Position numbers and translations under genes: made by a program
Source of the DNA: an uncultured Ruminococcus sp.
GTDB lineage: Bacteria; Bacillota; Clostridia; Oscillospirales; Acutalibacteraceae
DNA: 64,000 nt
Direction of reading: 5' to 3'
Assembly (NCBI GenBank): GCA_902786345.1
Contig: CADACB010000007.1
Span: 1-64,000 of the forward strand
The notes under the pieces: model-generated
What the model was told of the DNA's origin: nothing
The model's database searches: none
What the model saw: the letters and a program-made list of their open reading frames with translations, nothing else
Shown here: in pieces, positions 14,725 through 21,114 of the stretch
Layout of the letters: each line of letters opens with the position of its first letter
Position numbering within the stretch: the stretch's first letter is position 1

Positions 14725-15336
14725 TTACACCATTTTCTTGAATAGGTTTCCGCCCAATCTATACATATCTCCGTCTGATTGATGACCTACACCGTTAAAG
14801 ATAAAATCCGCTTTATCTTCTTCAATTCCTCCGGCTACAAAGAAGTTATCATTGTAATCATAGGGTATATAATCTGTTTTCCTATCTCTACAAGAATTAT
14901 ATACTGCATAAATCAACCCGGTTTCAACCATATAGATATGGATTCCGTTCACCTCAATCTCGAAGTAAATTCTTCCCATATACCAATCATCATTTTTTAC
15001 ATAGTCAACATTGATTAAACGGTACTGATTAAATCCCATTCCCGCAGCTCTGATGTTATCTTTGCTTTCCATCTCGTGTAGTGCTTTCAGAATTTCGGGC
15101 TTCATTGTGGCAAAGTTTTCAAATATAGCCAGTTGCTTGTCAAGCTCTGTATCAAAGTATTTTGTACCCATACAGATATAAAGTCTTTCGCCGTTATTGA
15201 ATGTGACCGAATAATCAATGCAGCCTCTATATTTTCCTCTGCAAGCCTTACCCGTTCTTGTGCCAGTTTCCGCACCGAAACATTTTGCGAGTCTATCCAT
15301 TTTATCCTGTCTGATACTTGTTTTTGTTTGTTTCAT
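14725..15336 (-). CDS. 203-residue protein under a structured RNA leader
   Basis: The start at 15336 (MKQTKTSI) has GGGAGG upstream; a longer frame to 15363 is not supported. The N-terminus has RTGKACRGKYRGCIDYSVTF. The rest is alpha/beta with Tyr/Asp-rich loops. No family is recognised. Its leader holds copy A of the structured RNA (15359-15440) at the same spacing as copy B before the 16429 gene, suggesting shared post-transcriptional control. Confidence 0.6.
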   Translation of the reverse strand: MKQTKTSIRQDKMDRLAKCFGAETGTRTGKACRGKYRGCIDYSVTFNNGERLYICMGTKYFDTELDKQLAIFENFATMKPEILKALHEMESKDNIRAAGMGFNQYRLINVDYVKNDDWYMGRIYFEIEVNGIHIYMVETGLIYAVYNSCRDRKTDYIPYDYNDNFFVAGGIEEDKADFIFNGVGHQSDGDMYRLGGNLFKKMV

Positions 15337-15358
15337 ATTACTACCTCCCTGATTATAT

Positions 15359-15440
15359 AGCATATCAGATACTTTAGACTGTCTGATGTAGCCTTAACAG
15401 TCCCGGAAAATCCGGCGACTGCCTATCGGTCGTTTATGCT
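15359..15440 (-). ncRNA. structured leader RNA, copy A
   Basis: Minus-strand RNA closed by AGCAUA (15440-15435) with UAUGCU (15364-15359). Inside are GAUAGGC, a hairpin AGUC-(G)CCGG/CCGG-GACU, the unpaired string GUUAAGGCUAC, and a hairpin AUCAGA/UCUGAU with loop ending UCUAAAGUA. Copy B at 16772-16857 keeps the same layout and the same three single-stranded strings, with different stem bases. Both lie 9 bases before the ribosome site of the next gene, and both closing stems contain the upstream gene's TAA stop. It looks like a cis-regulatory RNA, but no known riboswitch class fits. Confidence 0.65.
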
Positions 15441-15664
15441 ATTATATTATAATTATCGTGTTGTGCTGTATGACTTTTCGCTGATTTAATTGCTTTGTTT
15501 CGTTCTTCCCTGATTCTGATTTCTTCCTTTTTTGCCGTTGCTTCTTCCAACTGCATTTTTAATTCTGCTCATATTTCTTCATTTCTTACATAGCATAAAG
15601 CCCTTGCAAGATTCAAACATCTATCCCAAGCCGCTTTATATTCCGGCGTAAACAATCGTTTCAT
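15434..15664 (-). pseudogene. small gene interrupted by one in-frame TGA
   Basis: From ATG 15664 (after GAGGGCGG) the frame reads MKRLFTPEYKAAWDRCLNLA and reaches TGA at 15571-15569 after 31 residues. It then stays open for 44 more codons of charged helical sequence (AELKMQLEEATAKKEEIRIR) to TAA at 15434. A single Trp-to-stop change (TGG to TGA) would explain it. TGA ends other genes here, so recoding is unlikely. The 31-residue peptide may still be made. Confidence 0.55.
15457..15478 (-). promoter_or_regulatory. leader motif GTCAGACAG-ACAACACG, copy 4
   Basis: The minus strand reads AAAAGTCATACAGCACAACA-CG inside the distal part of the broken small gene, about 17 bases before structured RNA copy A. 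Its presence within a reading frame argues that the nucleotide motif itself is kept. Confidence 0.45.
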
Positions 15665-15686
15665 ACTTACCGCCCTCTCTGTTTGT

Positions 15687-15739
15687 TATAGTAAATCATT
15701 TACTATAACAATTATAGCATACTGTTGTACACTTGTCAA
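15687..15739 (-). promoter_or_regulatory. promoter with perfect palindromic operator, copy 3
   Basis: TTGACA (15739-15734), 17-base spacer, TATAAT (15716-15711). Just past the -10 lies the longest version of the palindrome: TATAGTAAA (15687-15695) and TTTACTATA (15699-15707) around TCA. AAAATAATTTAGAA is found upstream of the promoter. Confidence 0.75.
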
Positions 15740-15768
15740 TAGCAGTTTCAGAATTTTTCTAAATTATT

Positions 15769-15957
15769 TTAATCCATTGTGTAATAATACGCTGTCATAT
15801 AATCTTTAAAGTATGCTCCCTGTCGCTGATAATACGGTTTTTCCTGCTCCGCCTGATATTCCGCCTTCGTCATCATTACCTCTTCTATATCCGTTCCGTG
15901 CTGATTTCCCCAGCTGTTCCGCACAAAGTAGTATTTTCTTTTCCTCTGATTTGCCAT
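15769..15957 (-). CDS. small basic protein, unknown
   Basis: 62 residues from MANQRKRKYYFVRNSWGNQH. The start at 15957 follows AAAGGATGG. Basic N-terminus, Tyr/Gln-rich end (KPYYQRQGAYFKDYMTAYYY). The upstream microprotein's stop is 15 bases before its start. No family is recognised. Confidence 0.55.
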   Translation of the reverse strand: MANQRKRKYYFVRNSWGNQHGTDIEEVMMTKAEYQAEQEKPYYQRQGAYFKDYMTAYYYTMD

Positions 15958-15971
15958 TGTAAACCATCCTT

Positions 15972-16031
15972 TCAGTCCCACAATTTTTTATAGATTACCG
16001 CCACAATAATAATTCCGATTATTAACTGCAT
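15972..16031 (-). CDS. 19-residue membrane microprotein
   Basis: ATG 16031 is preceded by GGAGGG at ideal spacing and encodes MQLIIGIIIVAVIYKKLWD, one membrane helix with a short basic end, then TGA. Its ribosome site is as good as any neighbour's, so it is probably translated. Small phage membrane peptides of this size can alter membrane enzymes; the target is unknown. Confidence 0.55.
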   Translation of the reverse strand: MQLIIGIIIVAVIYKKLWD

Positions 16032-16046
16032 TTTTATTCCCTCCAA

Positions 16047-16232
16047 TCAGCAAACAGTCATATTAAATGACCCTCTGTATATATCCCAGTTGATAATTTC
16101 ACAATCCAGCATATCAGATTCCGCTATTGTTTCCGTTGTTCCTGTGTATTCTTCGTCTGTGTTGATATTACATATTTCAACATCATAAATTCTGCCAGTT
16201 AGTAACGTTTCAAAAAATTCCTTTACTGTCAT
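16047..16232 (-). CDS. small acidic protein, paralogue of the 8369-8587 product
   Basis: 61 residues from MTVKEFFETLLTGRIYDVEI. It shares the N-terminal MTVxE, TGTTET-like and ESDMLDCEII-like segments with the 8369 gene product. It starts after AGGAGG. Both are acidic; no function is known. Confidence 0.6.
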   Translation of the reverse strand: MTVKEFFETLLTGRIYDVEICNINTDEEYTGTTETIAESDMLDCEIINWDIYRGSFNMTVC

Positions 16233-16235
16233 AAT

Positions 16236-16406
16236 TTATTCCACCTCCTGCCATCTTTCAAGTCGTTCAATCTCATCCGCTTCCATCTTGCCGAGTGCCG
16301 GGAATATGAAGTATAAAATATTCATTATCACATCGCCCATTGCAAGCAACAGACAAAATGCAGCGGGTAAAGCCATAACTACTATTAACATTCCAAGATT
16401 TTCCAT
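16236..16406 (-). CDS. small two-segment membrane protein
   Basis: 56 residues: MENLGMLIVVMALPAAFCLL then LAMGDVIMNILYFIFPAL form one or two membrane helices, followed by an acidic amphipathic tail (KMEADEIERLERWQEVE). The start at 16406 has GAGAGGAAG upstream. The stop is 4 bases from the next start. Possible small membrane effector. Confidence 0.6.
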   Translation of the reverse strand: MENLGMLIVVMALPAAFCLLLAMGDVIMNILYFIFPALGKMEADEIERLERWQEVE

Positions 16407-16428
16407 TGTTTATCTTCCTCTCTTTAGA

Positions 16429-16749
16429 TTAAAATTTGATATTTCTTTCCATACACCAATCTGATAGTGATTGTTTAGTCGGTACATTGTAATGATGTTT
16501 TCCTTCTACTAATACGCCCTTCCGATTGATATAATATTCCTGCAATACAACGCCGTAAAATGGATTTTTTTCAATAATATATATATGATAATATCCATTG
16601 TTAAACTGGGTACAAAATGCGCCTCCATATCTCCACCATTCGGCGGAAATTCCATTGTTTTCAGGTCTTGCTTGTTTAATTTCAGAAACAATTTTCCTGC
16701 CTCTCTCATCCACATTGATATAAACATTTGGAATTGCTTTTACTTTCAT
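16429..16749 (-). CDS. 106-residue protein under a structured RNA leader
   Basis: Starts after GGAGG with structured RNA copy B 9 bases farther upstream. Contains EWWRYGGAFCTQFNNGYYHI and YYINRKGVLVEG, a beta-rich look. No family is recognised. It shares no obvious similarity with the 14725 gene, so the common leader is not explained by simple gene duplication. Confidence 0.6.
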   Translation of the reverse strand: MKVKAIPNVYINVDERGRKIVSEIKQARPENNGISAEWWRYGGAFCTQFNNGYYHIYIIEKNPFYGVVLQEYYINRKGVLVEGKHHYNVPTKQSLSDWCMERNIKF

Positions 16750-16771
16750 TTTTTATCCTCCTTCATTGTTC

Positions 16772-16857
16772 AGCATACACGGTACTTTAGATTTCCGTTG
16801 TGTAGCTTTAACACTTCGGCAGATTCCTCCGCCGTTGTGCCTATCAGCTTTTATGCT
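16772..16857 (-). ncRNA. structured leader RNA, copy B
   Basis: Closed by AGCAUA (16857-16852) with UAUGCU (16777-16772). It has GAUAGGC, then a hairpin CAC-GGCGGA/UCUGCC-GUG, the unpaired string GUUAAAGCUAC, and a hairpin ACAC-CGG/CCGUGU with loop ending UCUAAAGUA. Stem sequences differ from copy A while pairing is kept, which is the covariation expected of a functional RNA. The TAA stop of the 16851 gene is part of the closing stem. Confidence 0.65.
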
Positions 16858-17396
16858 TTAACCGTTCTCTTCCTGCTAATTTCCCAGCCGTAATGCTCCG
16901 CTATATAGTCGCCGAGTCTTGTTGTGTATTTGCTTATATCGCCGGGGGTTACTTTACCATAGTAAATTTTATCCCTGAAATTTTCCCTTTGTTCTTCCGA
17001 TATTTCCGGCTTCCACATTCTGTATAGATAGTCATTTCTTCCATCGTGATGATAACCGGTGCTTCTGAAATTTCCCCATCTGTCAATGTACCATTCTTTG
17101 TAGTCGCAGCAACCAAAGTCCAAACAGTCCTCCAAATTGTCAACCTCTCTATAGCCTTGTACTGTGCCGTTCCATCTGCCTATTTTTCCGATTACAATGA
17201 TACTTTCCGGGAGGCTTATACTTTCAAGCTCTGATTTAGTATCATCAAAGTAGTAGTCATTATTCTCAATAACAACATTGTATGCTTCTTCCTCAGTGTC
17301 GCTGGGATATTCTGCCTGTGCTTCCTCTATTGCGTTTTGTATATCCTCTCTATCCCACATTTCCACACTGCTCCAAAGTGTGAATCTTTTTGACAT
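16851..17396 (-). CDS. 181-residue protein, unknown
   Basis: Acidic N-terminal half (EEAQAEYPSDTEEEAYNVVI) and an aromatic middle with WYIDRWGNFRSTGYHHDGRN. It starts after GGAGG. No family is recognised. Its final codons and stop (GCA TAA) form one side of the closing stem of structured RNA copy B. Confidence 0.55.
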   Translation of the reverse strand: MSKRFTLWSSVEMWDREDIQNAIEEAQAEYPSDTEEEAYNVVIENNDYYFDDTKSELESISLPESIIVIGKIGRWNGTVQGYREVDNLEDCLDFGCCDYKEWYIDRWGNFRSTGYHHDGRNDYLYRMWKPEISEEQRENFRDKIYYGKVTPGDISKYTTRLGDYIAEHYGWEISRKRTVKA

Positions 17397-17443
17397 AACG
17401 ATTACCTCCTGAAAATTTGATTTTTGAAAAATTATTCTTTTCT

Positions 17444-17471
17444 GCCGCCTTTGTTTTTTTACTCCGGCGGC
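17444..17471 (-). other. GC-rich stem-loop between two genes
   Basis: GCCGCC and GGCGGC pair around a 16-base A-rich loop on the minus strand, in the 84-base gap after the 17481 gene. A U-poor stretch follows, so termination is uncertain. Confidence 0.4.
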
Positions 17472-17480
17472 TTTGTTTTC

Positions 17481-17819
17481 TTACCCTGCACAAAAACTTA
17501 ACAATTTATTAAGATTAAACCGATTCGCCTGTTCTAACTTTTCCTCGCTTATTTTCTTTACAACCTGCCATTCCTCGCCATTCTTTTTCCTTTGGAATGT
17601 CTCCGCCAGATATTCGCCTGTGCCGTTATAGTATTTGAAGTAATATACTCGGCGATATGTTTCCGTTGTTTCATCCTCTGCAATTAAATTCAAGAATGAA
17701 GGATAATCATAACCGTATGCCGGGTTGTGCAGATAGTTAGCAACATCGAATTTATATCCGTTTGGTGCTTCCGTTTGAATAAGTTTCTTAATGTATGATA
17801 CTTTCAGATTTCTTGACAT
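17481..17819 (-). CDS. 112-residue protein, unknown
   Basis: Starts after GAAAGGTGG and 25 bases after leader motif copy 3. The middle is Tyr-rich (RRVYYFKYYNGTGEYLAETF) and the end is helical. No family is recognised. Confidence 0.55.
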   Translation of the reverse strand: MSRNLKVSYIKKLIQTEAPNGYKFDVANYLHNPAYGYDYPSFLNLIAEDETTETYRRVYYFKYYNGTGEYLAETFQRKKNGEEWQVVKKISEEKLEQANRFNLNKLLSFCAG

Positions 17820-17843
17820 AAAAGTTCCACCTTTCAGTTATAG

Positions 17844-17883
17844 TATTGTTCTGTCTGACTTTTGCCGGGTTTAGCCGCCCGGC
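17844..17883 (-). promoter_or_regulatory. leader motif GTCAGACAG-ACAACACG, copy 3, after a GC-rich hairpin
   Basis: A hairpin GCCGGG/CCCGGC (17883-17864 region) directly precedes AAAAGTCAGACAGAACAATA on the minus strand. The motif then leads into the ribosome site of the 17481 gene. A hairpin or terminator also precedes copy 2. Confidence 0.45.
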
Positions 17884-17893
17884 TCGGCTTCTT

Positions 17894-18391
17894 TTAACAC
17901 GCTGCTATTCTGACTCTACCTTGTGTCTTGATTTCCTCACTACCAAATTTTGACCGGATTTCATCAAGTGTGAATTTCTTTTTTGAGATTTTAGCGTCCT
18001 CCGGTCTGTGCCAGCTCCACGCTTTTTTCTTGCCGCACCACTTAAAACCGGCTGCCTTCAGAGATTCTTTACACTTGTATGTATCGCCTGTTACCCATAT
18101 CCACGTACCAATCAATTCAATGATGATACCGTCAAGCCCGATTATGCGGTTGATGATGTTCATAAACTCCTCCGGCGTTTCCGTTGTGGATTCTGCCGCC
18201 GTGTATGTTCTGCCGTCTGCCGTTGTATGAATGTTTTTCAGACGTTCAAAAAGCTCTGCATACTCGGCGTTGATTTCCTGCATATCAGATGTTCTGCCGC
18301 CTCTGTCCGGGTGATTGTTCATACATAGCACCCTGTACGCTCTTTTCAGCTCCTCCGCCGTTCTCGGTATGGGATTAAACCATTTTTTCAT
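17894..18391 (-). CDS. J-domain (DnaJ-like) protein
   Basis: 165 residues with an N-terminal J domain: TAEELKRAYRVLCMNNHPDR then GGRTSDMQEINAEYAELFER. HPD at about residues 27-29 is the catalytic tripeptide that stimulates Hsp70 ATPase. The C-terminal half contains GTWIWVTGDTYKCKESLKAA and KWCGKKKAWSWHRPED, a second small domain seen in phage and plasmid J proteins. The gene is first behind the promoter at 18423. A likely role is to redirect host DnaK, for example in replication or folding. Confidence 0.8.
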   Translation of the reverse strand: MKKWFNPIPRTAEELKRAYRVLCMNNHPDRGGRTSDMQEINAEYAELFERLKNIHTTADGRTYTAAESTTETPEEFMNIINRIIGLDGIIIELIGTWIWVTGDTYKCKESLKAAGFKWCGKKKAWSWHRPEDAKISKKKFTLDEIRSKFGSEEIKTQGRVRIAAC

Positions 18392-18422
18392 AGTGTTGAC
18401 CTCCTTTAAATTTTCTATACTT

Positions 18423-18451
18423 ATTATAACACACTGTTATCAGTATGTCAA
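18423..18451 (-). promoter_or_regulatory. consensus sigma-A promoter
   Basis: TTGACA (18451-18446), 17-base spacer, TATAAT (18428-18423). Upstream, TTTAGAA (18458-18464) and TTCTAAA (18469-18475) form a palindrome that contains the AATAATTTAGAA element found near several other promoters and at 23898. Confidence 0.75.
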
Positions 18452-18495
18452 TAATAATTTAGAAAATATTCTAAATTATTTTTCTTCCCTTAATT

Positions 18496-18849
18496 TTAAG
18501 ATTCAAGATACGATTTTTTGACATTTAAAAATACACACCATCCGCACTCGTCAATGGATTCAACACCCCAGAACCATGTACTACCGTTATTAGAATTGAA
18601 GTAACCATTCTCGCAACTCTCAAGCATTCCCTCGCATTCTGATTTACAATCAAGCTCCGGTACTGCCTCGCTTAAAGCCTTAAAAAAGCGTTTAATTGCT
18701 GTCTTGTAGGATTTACAATCTGTAAATATATCACAAGCAATATTGTCGTTTTCACGTACTATTGTAACTGTTTCCCATTTGTTTTCGTTTACATCGTCAA
18801 TAAAGTTCTCAAAATCATCTTGACTTGTAAAACTTCTAACTCTAATCAT
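18496..18849 (-). CDS. 117-residue protein, unknown
   Basis: The start at 18849 (MIRVRSFTSQDDF) follows AAAGGTGG; a longer frame to 18912 reads through a structured GC-rich leader and is rejected. Acidic with five cysteines (ELDCKSECEGMLESCENGYF). No family is recognised. The 96-base leader has a CCGCC/GGCGG hairpin at 18916-18929. Confidence 0.55.
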   Translation of the reverse strand: MIRVRSFTSQDDFENFIDDVNENKWETVTIVRENDNIACDIFTDCKSYKTAIKRFFKALSEAVPELDCKSECEGMLESCENGYFNSNNGSTWFWGVESIDECGWCVFLNVKKSYLES

Positions 18850-18944
18850 AATAAAACCACCTTTAATTAATTTACAACTGGCAGCGGCTTTGAACGCTCC
18901 GCCCGGCTGCATTACAACCGCCCGGAGGCGGCTGTCATCTGCAT

Positions 18945-19265
18945 TTAGATAAACTCGATATTTGCATTGTTGGTAATTTCAACCATTACAGACTCCTGAT
19001 TGAGTGCTGATTTAATGCTATTGATTATTGCTTTATAGTCGATGTCGGTATCGCTTGCAATTTCAATTCTGATTGATTTTTCAAATACTATGTTGCCGGT
19101 TGACTGCATTTTATAGCAACCTTCACATTCAGTAATTGTAAAAGCGTATATCTCAAAGTCGTTGAGAAGGATATTTGCAAGTATGCTTTTTGCGGTGCTG
19201 GTTGTTACCTCTTGACACTCCGTATTTTTGTCGTTGAGTCCGACTGTTAATTTGTACTTTTTCAT
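18945..19265 (-). CDS. first early leftward gene, 106 residues, unknown
   Basis: Starts after GGAGG and is the first gene read from the repressor-facing promoter at 19318. The sequence is beta-rich with several ITEC/IEIA-type strands. No family is recognised. Being under the XRE operator, it is likely a lysis-lysogeny or immediate-early gene. Confidence 0.6.
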   Translation of the reverse strand: MKKYKLTVGLNDKNTECQEVTTSTAKSILANILLNDFEIYAFTITECEGCYKMQSTGNIVFEKSIRIEIASDTDIDYKAIINSIKSALNQESVMVEITNNANIEFI

Positions 19266-19317
19266 TTTTAAGTACCTCCTTGATTTGATTTATCGCTGTA
19301 TCCCTGCGACTGTATAT

Positions 19318-19346
19318 ATTATAGCCGATTATTTGGTTATAGTCAA
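19318..19346 (-). promoter_or_regulatory. early leftward promoter with XRE-type operator O1
   Basis: TTGACT (19346-19341), 17-base spacer, TATAAT (19323-19318). The spacer holds TATAGCC-(8)-GGTTATA (19320-19341), a near-perfect inverted repeat. The same operator, perfect, lies in the promoter at 22136, and a diverged copy covers the repressor's own promoter. Confidence 0.75.
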
Positions 19347-19388
19347 TAGTACGGTTATACAAAGATATGATAACTTTTTTGTGCAATT

Positions 19389-19424
19389 TGTAGTCTTTTA
19401 TTTGGCTATATTTTGGTGTATAAT
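19389..19424 (+). promoter_or_regulatory. repressor-gene promoter with operator-like site O2
   Basis: TATAAT at 19419-19424 has only a weak -35. TGTAGTC-(8)-GGCTATA at 19389-19410 matches the operator at 22138 in 18 of 22 positions. Binding here would give autoregulation. Confidence 0.55.
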
Positions 19425-19456
19425 AGATACACTAAAAATCAAAGAGGGGGTATATT

Positions 19457-19663
19457 ATGCCGCTTAAATATAAAATCAATGTTTTATCTGCCCTAAAAGA
19501 TAAAGGATATACCACATATCGACTATCCAAAGAAAAAATATTAAGTCATGGCTCTGTACAGAAAATAAGGGAAGGCGAGGTATTAAGCACCGAAGGGATA
19601 ACTACATTATGTAAACTCTTGAATATGCAACCGGGCGATCTTTTAATTTATGTTGATGATTAA
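19457..19663 (+). CDS. XRE/Cro-family repressor
   Basis: 68 residues: KINVLSALKDKGYTTYRLSK then HGSVQKIREGEVLSTEGITT, a compact Cro/C1-type helix-turn-helix with a C-terminal LCKLLNMQPGDLLIYVDD typical of small XRE proteins. It starts after AGAGGGGG. It is the only rightward gene between the two arms and faces the leftward early promoter, the classical position of a phage repressor. The TATAGCC/GGCTATA sites are its probable operators. Confidence 0.8.
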   Translation: MPLKYKINVLSALKDKGYTTYRLSKEKILSHGSVQKIREGEVLSTEGITTLCKLLNMQPGDLLIYVDD

Positions 19664-19892
19664 ACGCTTTTAAAACGCCTATATATGCCCGTACAGTGCT
19701 TTTATTTAGATAATTAGTATAATTATATTCCTGATTTATAAAACGCTTAAAACGGTTTATATTTAATTTTTTTTATCTGATACCAACTATCAATTATTCA
19801 ATCATCTTAATTTTTCAATATTCAAAAATTCTGTATCTGATTCCGTCCGATATGCTCTGCCGGGATTGTCTGCAGCCATCAATTTATTTATG
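19664..19892. other. AT-rich spacer after the repressor gene
   Basis: No gene seen. AACGCTTTTAAAACG and a later AAACGCTTAAAACGGTTT are weak inverted repeats followed by T-runs and could end repressor transcripts. Confidence 0.3.
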
Positions 19893-20822
19893 TTTTTCAA
19901 AATTGAAAAAATCCGTCAGATTTCCGCAGCATCCCCAATTTTCCGAAGTTTTGAAAAATTAAAAACCTGCTCTGATTGTCTGATGTTCCGCAGATAATTA
20001 TTAGTTTTTCAAAATTCCATTTTTTTGATAAGCTCCGCACCAAGTACAGAAAATTCCAATTTTTAAAAATTATCATTCCGATTTATCCAGCTTGTAATAT
20101 ATCTGATTTTTCAAAATTCCATTTATTTGTGTATCTGCTCCTGATGTATCCAATAGAATTTTGTTTTTCAAAATTCTATTTTTTTGTCCTGATGTACAGA
20201 TTTTCCCAATATTTAAAAATTATGATTTTCCGGTATGCTCTATCTGATTTCTGTTATTTTTCAAAATTCAAATTATTTGTACAATTCCAAATTTCCAGTA
20301 TTTTGAAAAATTAAATCTTTTTGTGTTCATGTTTCCTATTCTTTGATGTTTTTCAAAATTCAATTTTCCTGTATTTATTTTTCTAAAAATCCCAATTTTG
20401 AAAAATTATTATATTGTGTTTTCTATTTCCAATTTCAAGAAGTTTTTTAAAATCTGATTTTTCTGGCAACAAATACCAATTTTATATAATTTTGAAAAAT
20501 ATTCTTTTATCGTTCCGACTACCTAATTATTATAGTTTTTGAAAATTGAATTTTTCTGTTGACTGTTTCCACTTTTCCGGGATTTTGAAAAATTATGATT
20601 TCTGAATAACTCTATCCAAATTTTTCCCATTTTGAAAAATTATTCTTTTTTCTGCTCCATTCCAAATAAAAGCAATTTTGAAAAATCATCTATTCCAATT
20701 TTCTTAAATTTTTAAAAATAATAAATCCATCGTTTTTCAATATTGAATTTTTCTGACATTCATATACAAAAAAGCTGGATTTTGAAAAATTAGCAATAGA
20801 AAATTTGTAGTTTTTCAAAATT
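19893..20822. repeat. long array of alternating TTTTTCAAAATT elements
   Basis: Exact forward copies start at 19893, 20005, 20107, 20164, 20257, 20349 and 20811. Reverse copies (AATTTTGAAAAA or one mismatch) start at 19947, 20299, 20394, 20488, 20581, 20628, 20674 and 20778. Degenerate copies fill gaps near 20058, 20207, 20535 and 20733. Units recur about every 45-57 bases, mostly alternating in orientation, with unrelated sequence between. Forward units extend as GTTTTTCAAAATTC then TTTTTTTG. No credible gene lies within. Candidate partition, origin or architectural protein-binding site. Confidence 0.75.
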
Positions 20823-20835
20823 TCATTTTTTAGGC

Positions 20836-20882
20836 AAATAAAAAGATAAGCCGGAGTTTTTACGTTCCGACTTGCTTTATCT
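20836..20882 (-). terminator. terminator of the amidoligase unit
   Basis: On the minus strand AGATAA (20882-20877) and GTCGGA pair with TCCGGC and TTATCT (20855-20844), leaving a five-base bulge, and TTTTTATTT follows. It sits right after the 20886 gene. Confidence 0.65.
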
Positions 20883-20885
20883 GAT

Positions 20886-21056
20886 TTATTCGTTTTCGCT
20901 GAATATTACCCAATCAAAGATTTTTATACCAACTGTGATATACTGATTGATTATTCGTTTGGCTTGCTGTTCGTTCTCGATTTGATAATCAGTCGTGCCG
21001 GCATTTTCAGCCGTGCATCCGGTCTTATTGTCGTGATAAATAACCAATGTTTTCAT
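20886..21056 (-). CDS. 56-residue protein, unknown
   Basis: MKTLVIYHDNKTGCTAENAG and onward, ending FDWVIFSENE. The start at 21056 follows GGAGG at good spacing. It is downstream of the amidoligase gene and shares its transcript. The small alpha/beta sequence resembles no family I know; the pairing suggests a carrier or partner of the ligase, which is speculation. Confidence 0.6.
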   Translation of the reverse strand: MKTLVIYHDNKTGCTAENAGTTDYQIENEQQAKRIINQYITVGIKIFDWVIFSENE

Positions 21057-21114
21057 AGCTGTTGACCTCCTTATTTTAGCCGGGAAGTTTTACCCTCCCG
21101 GCTTATTCGATTGT

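Noticed and set aside
15434-15664. TGA recoded as tryptophan throughout the phage
   Set aside because: TGA ends many other genes at sensible places (for example 31617-31619 and 61867-61869), so a global code change is not supported.
19976-20314. Open frame of 112 codons inside the repeat array
   Set aside because: It is made of the array repeats (SKFHFF-type periodic residues), has no ribosome site and no protein-like composition.
19893-20822. Possible CRISPR-like array of short repeats and unique spacers
   Set aside because: The repeat is only about 12 bases, alternates orientation, tolerates mismatches and has no cas gene or leader. It fits protein-binding repeats better.
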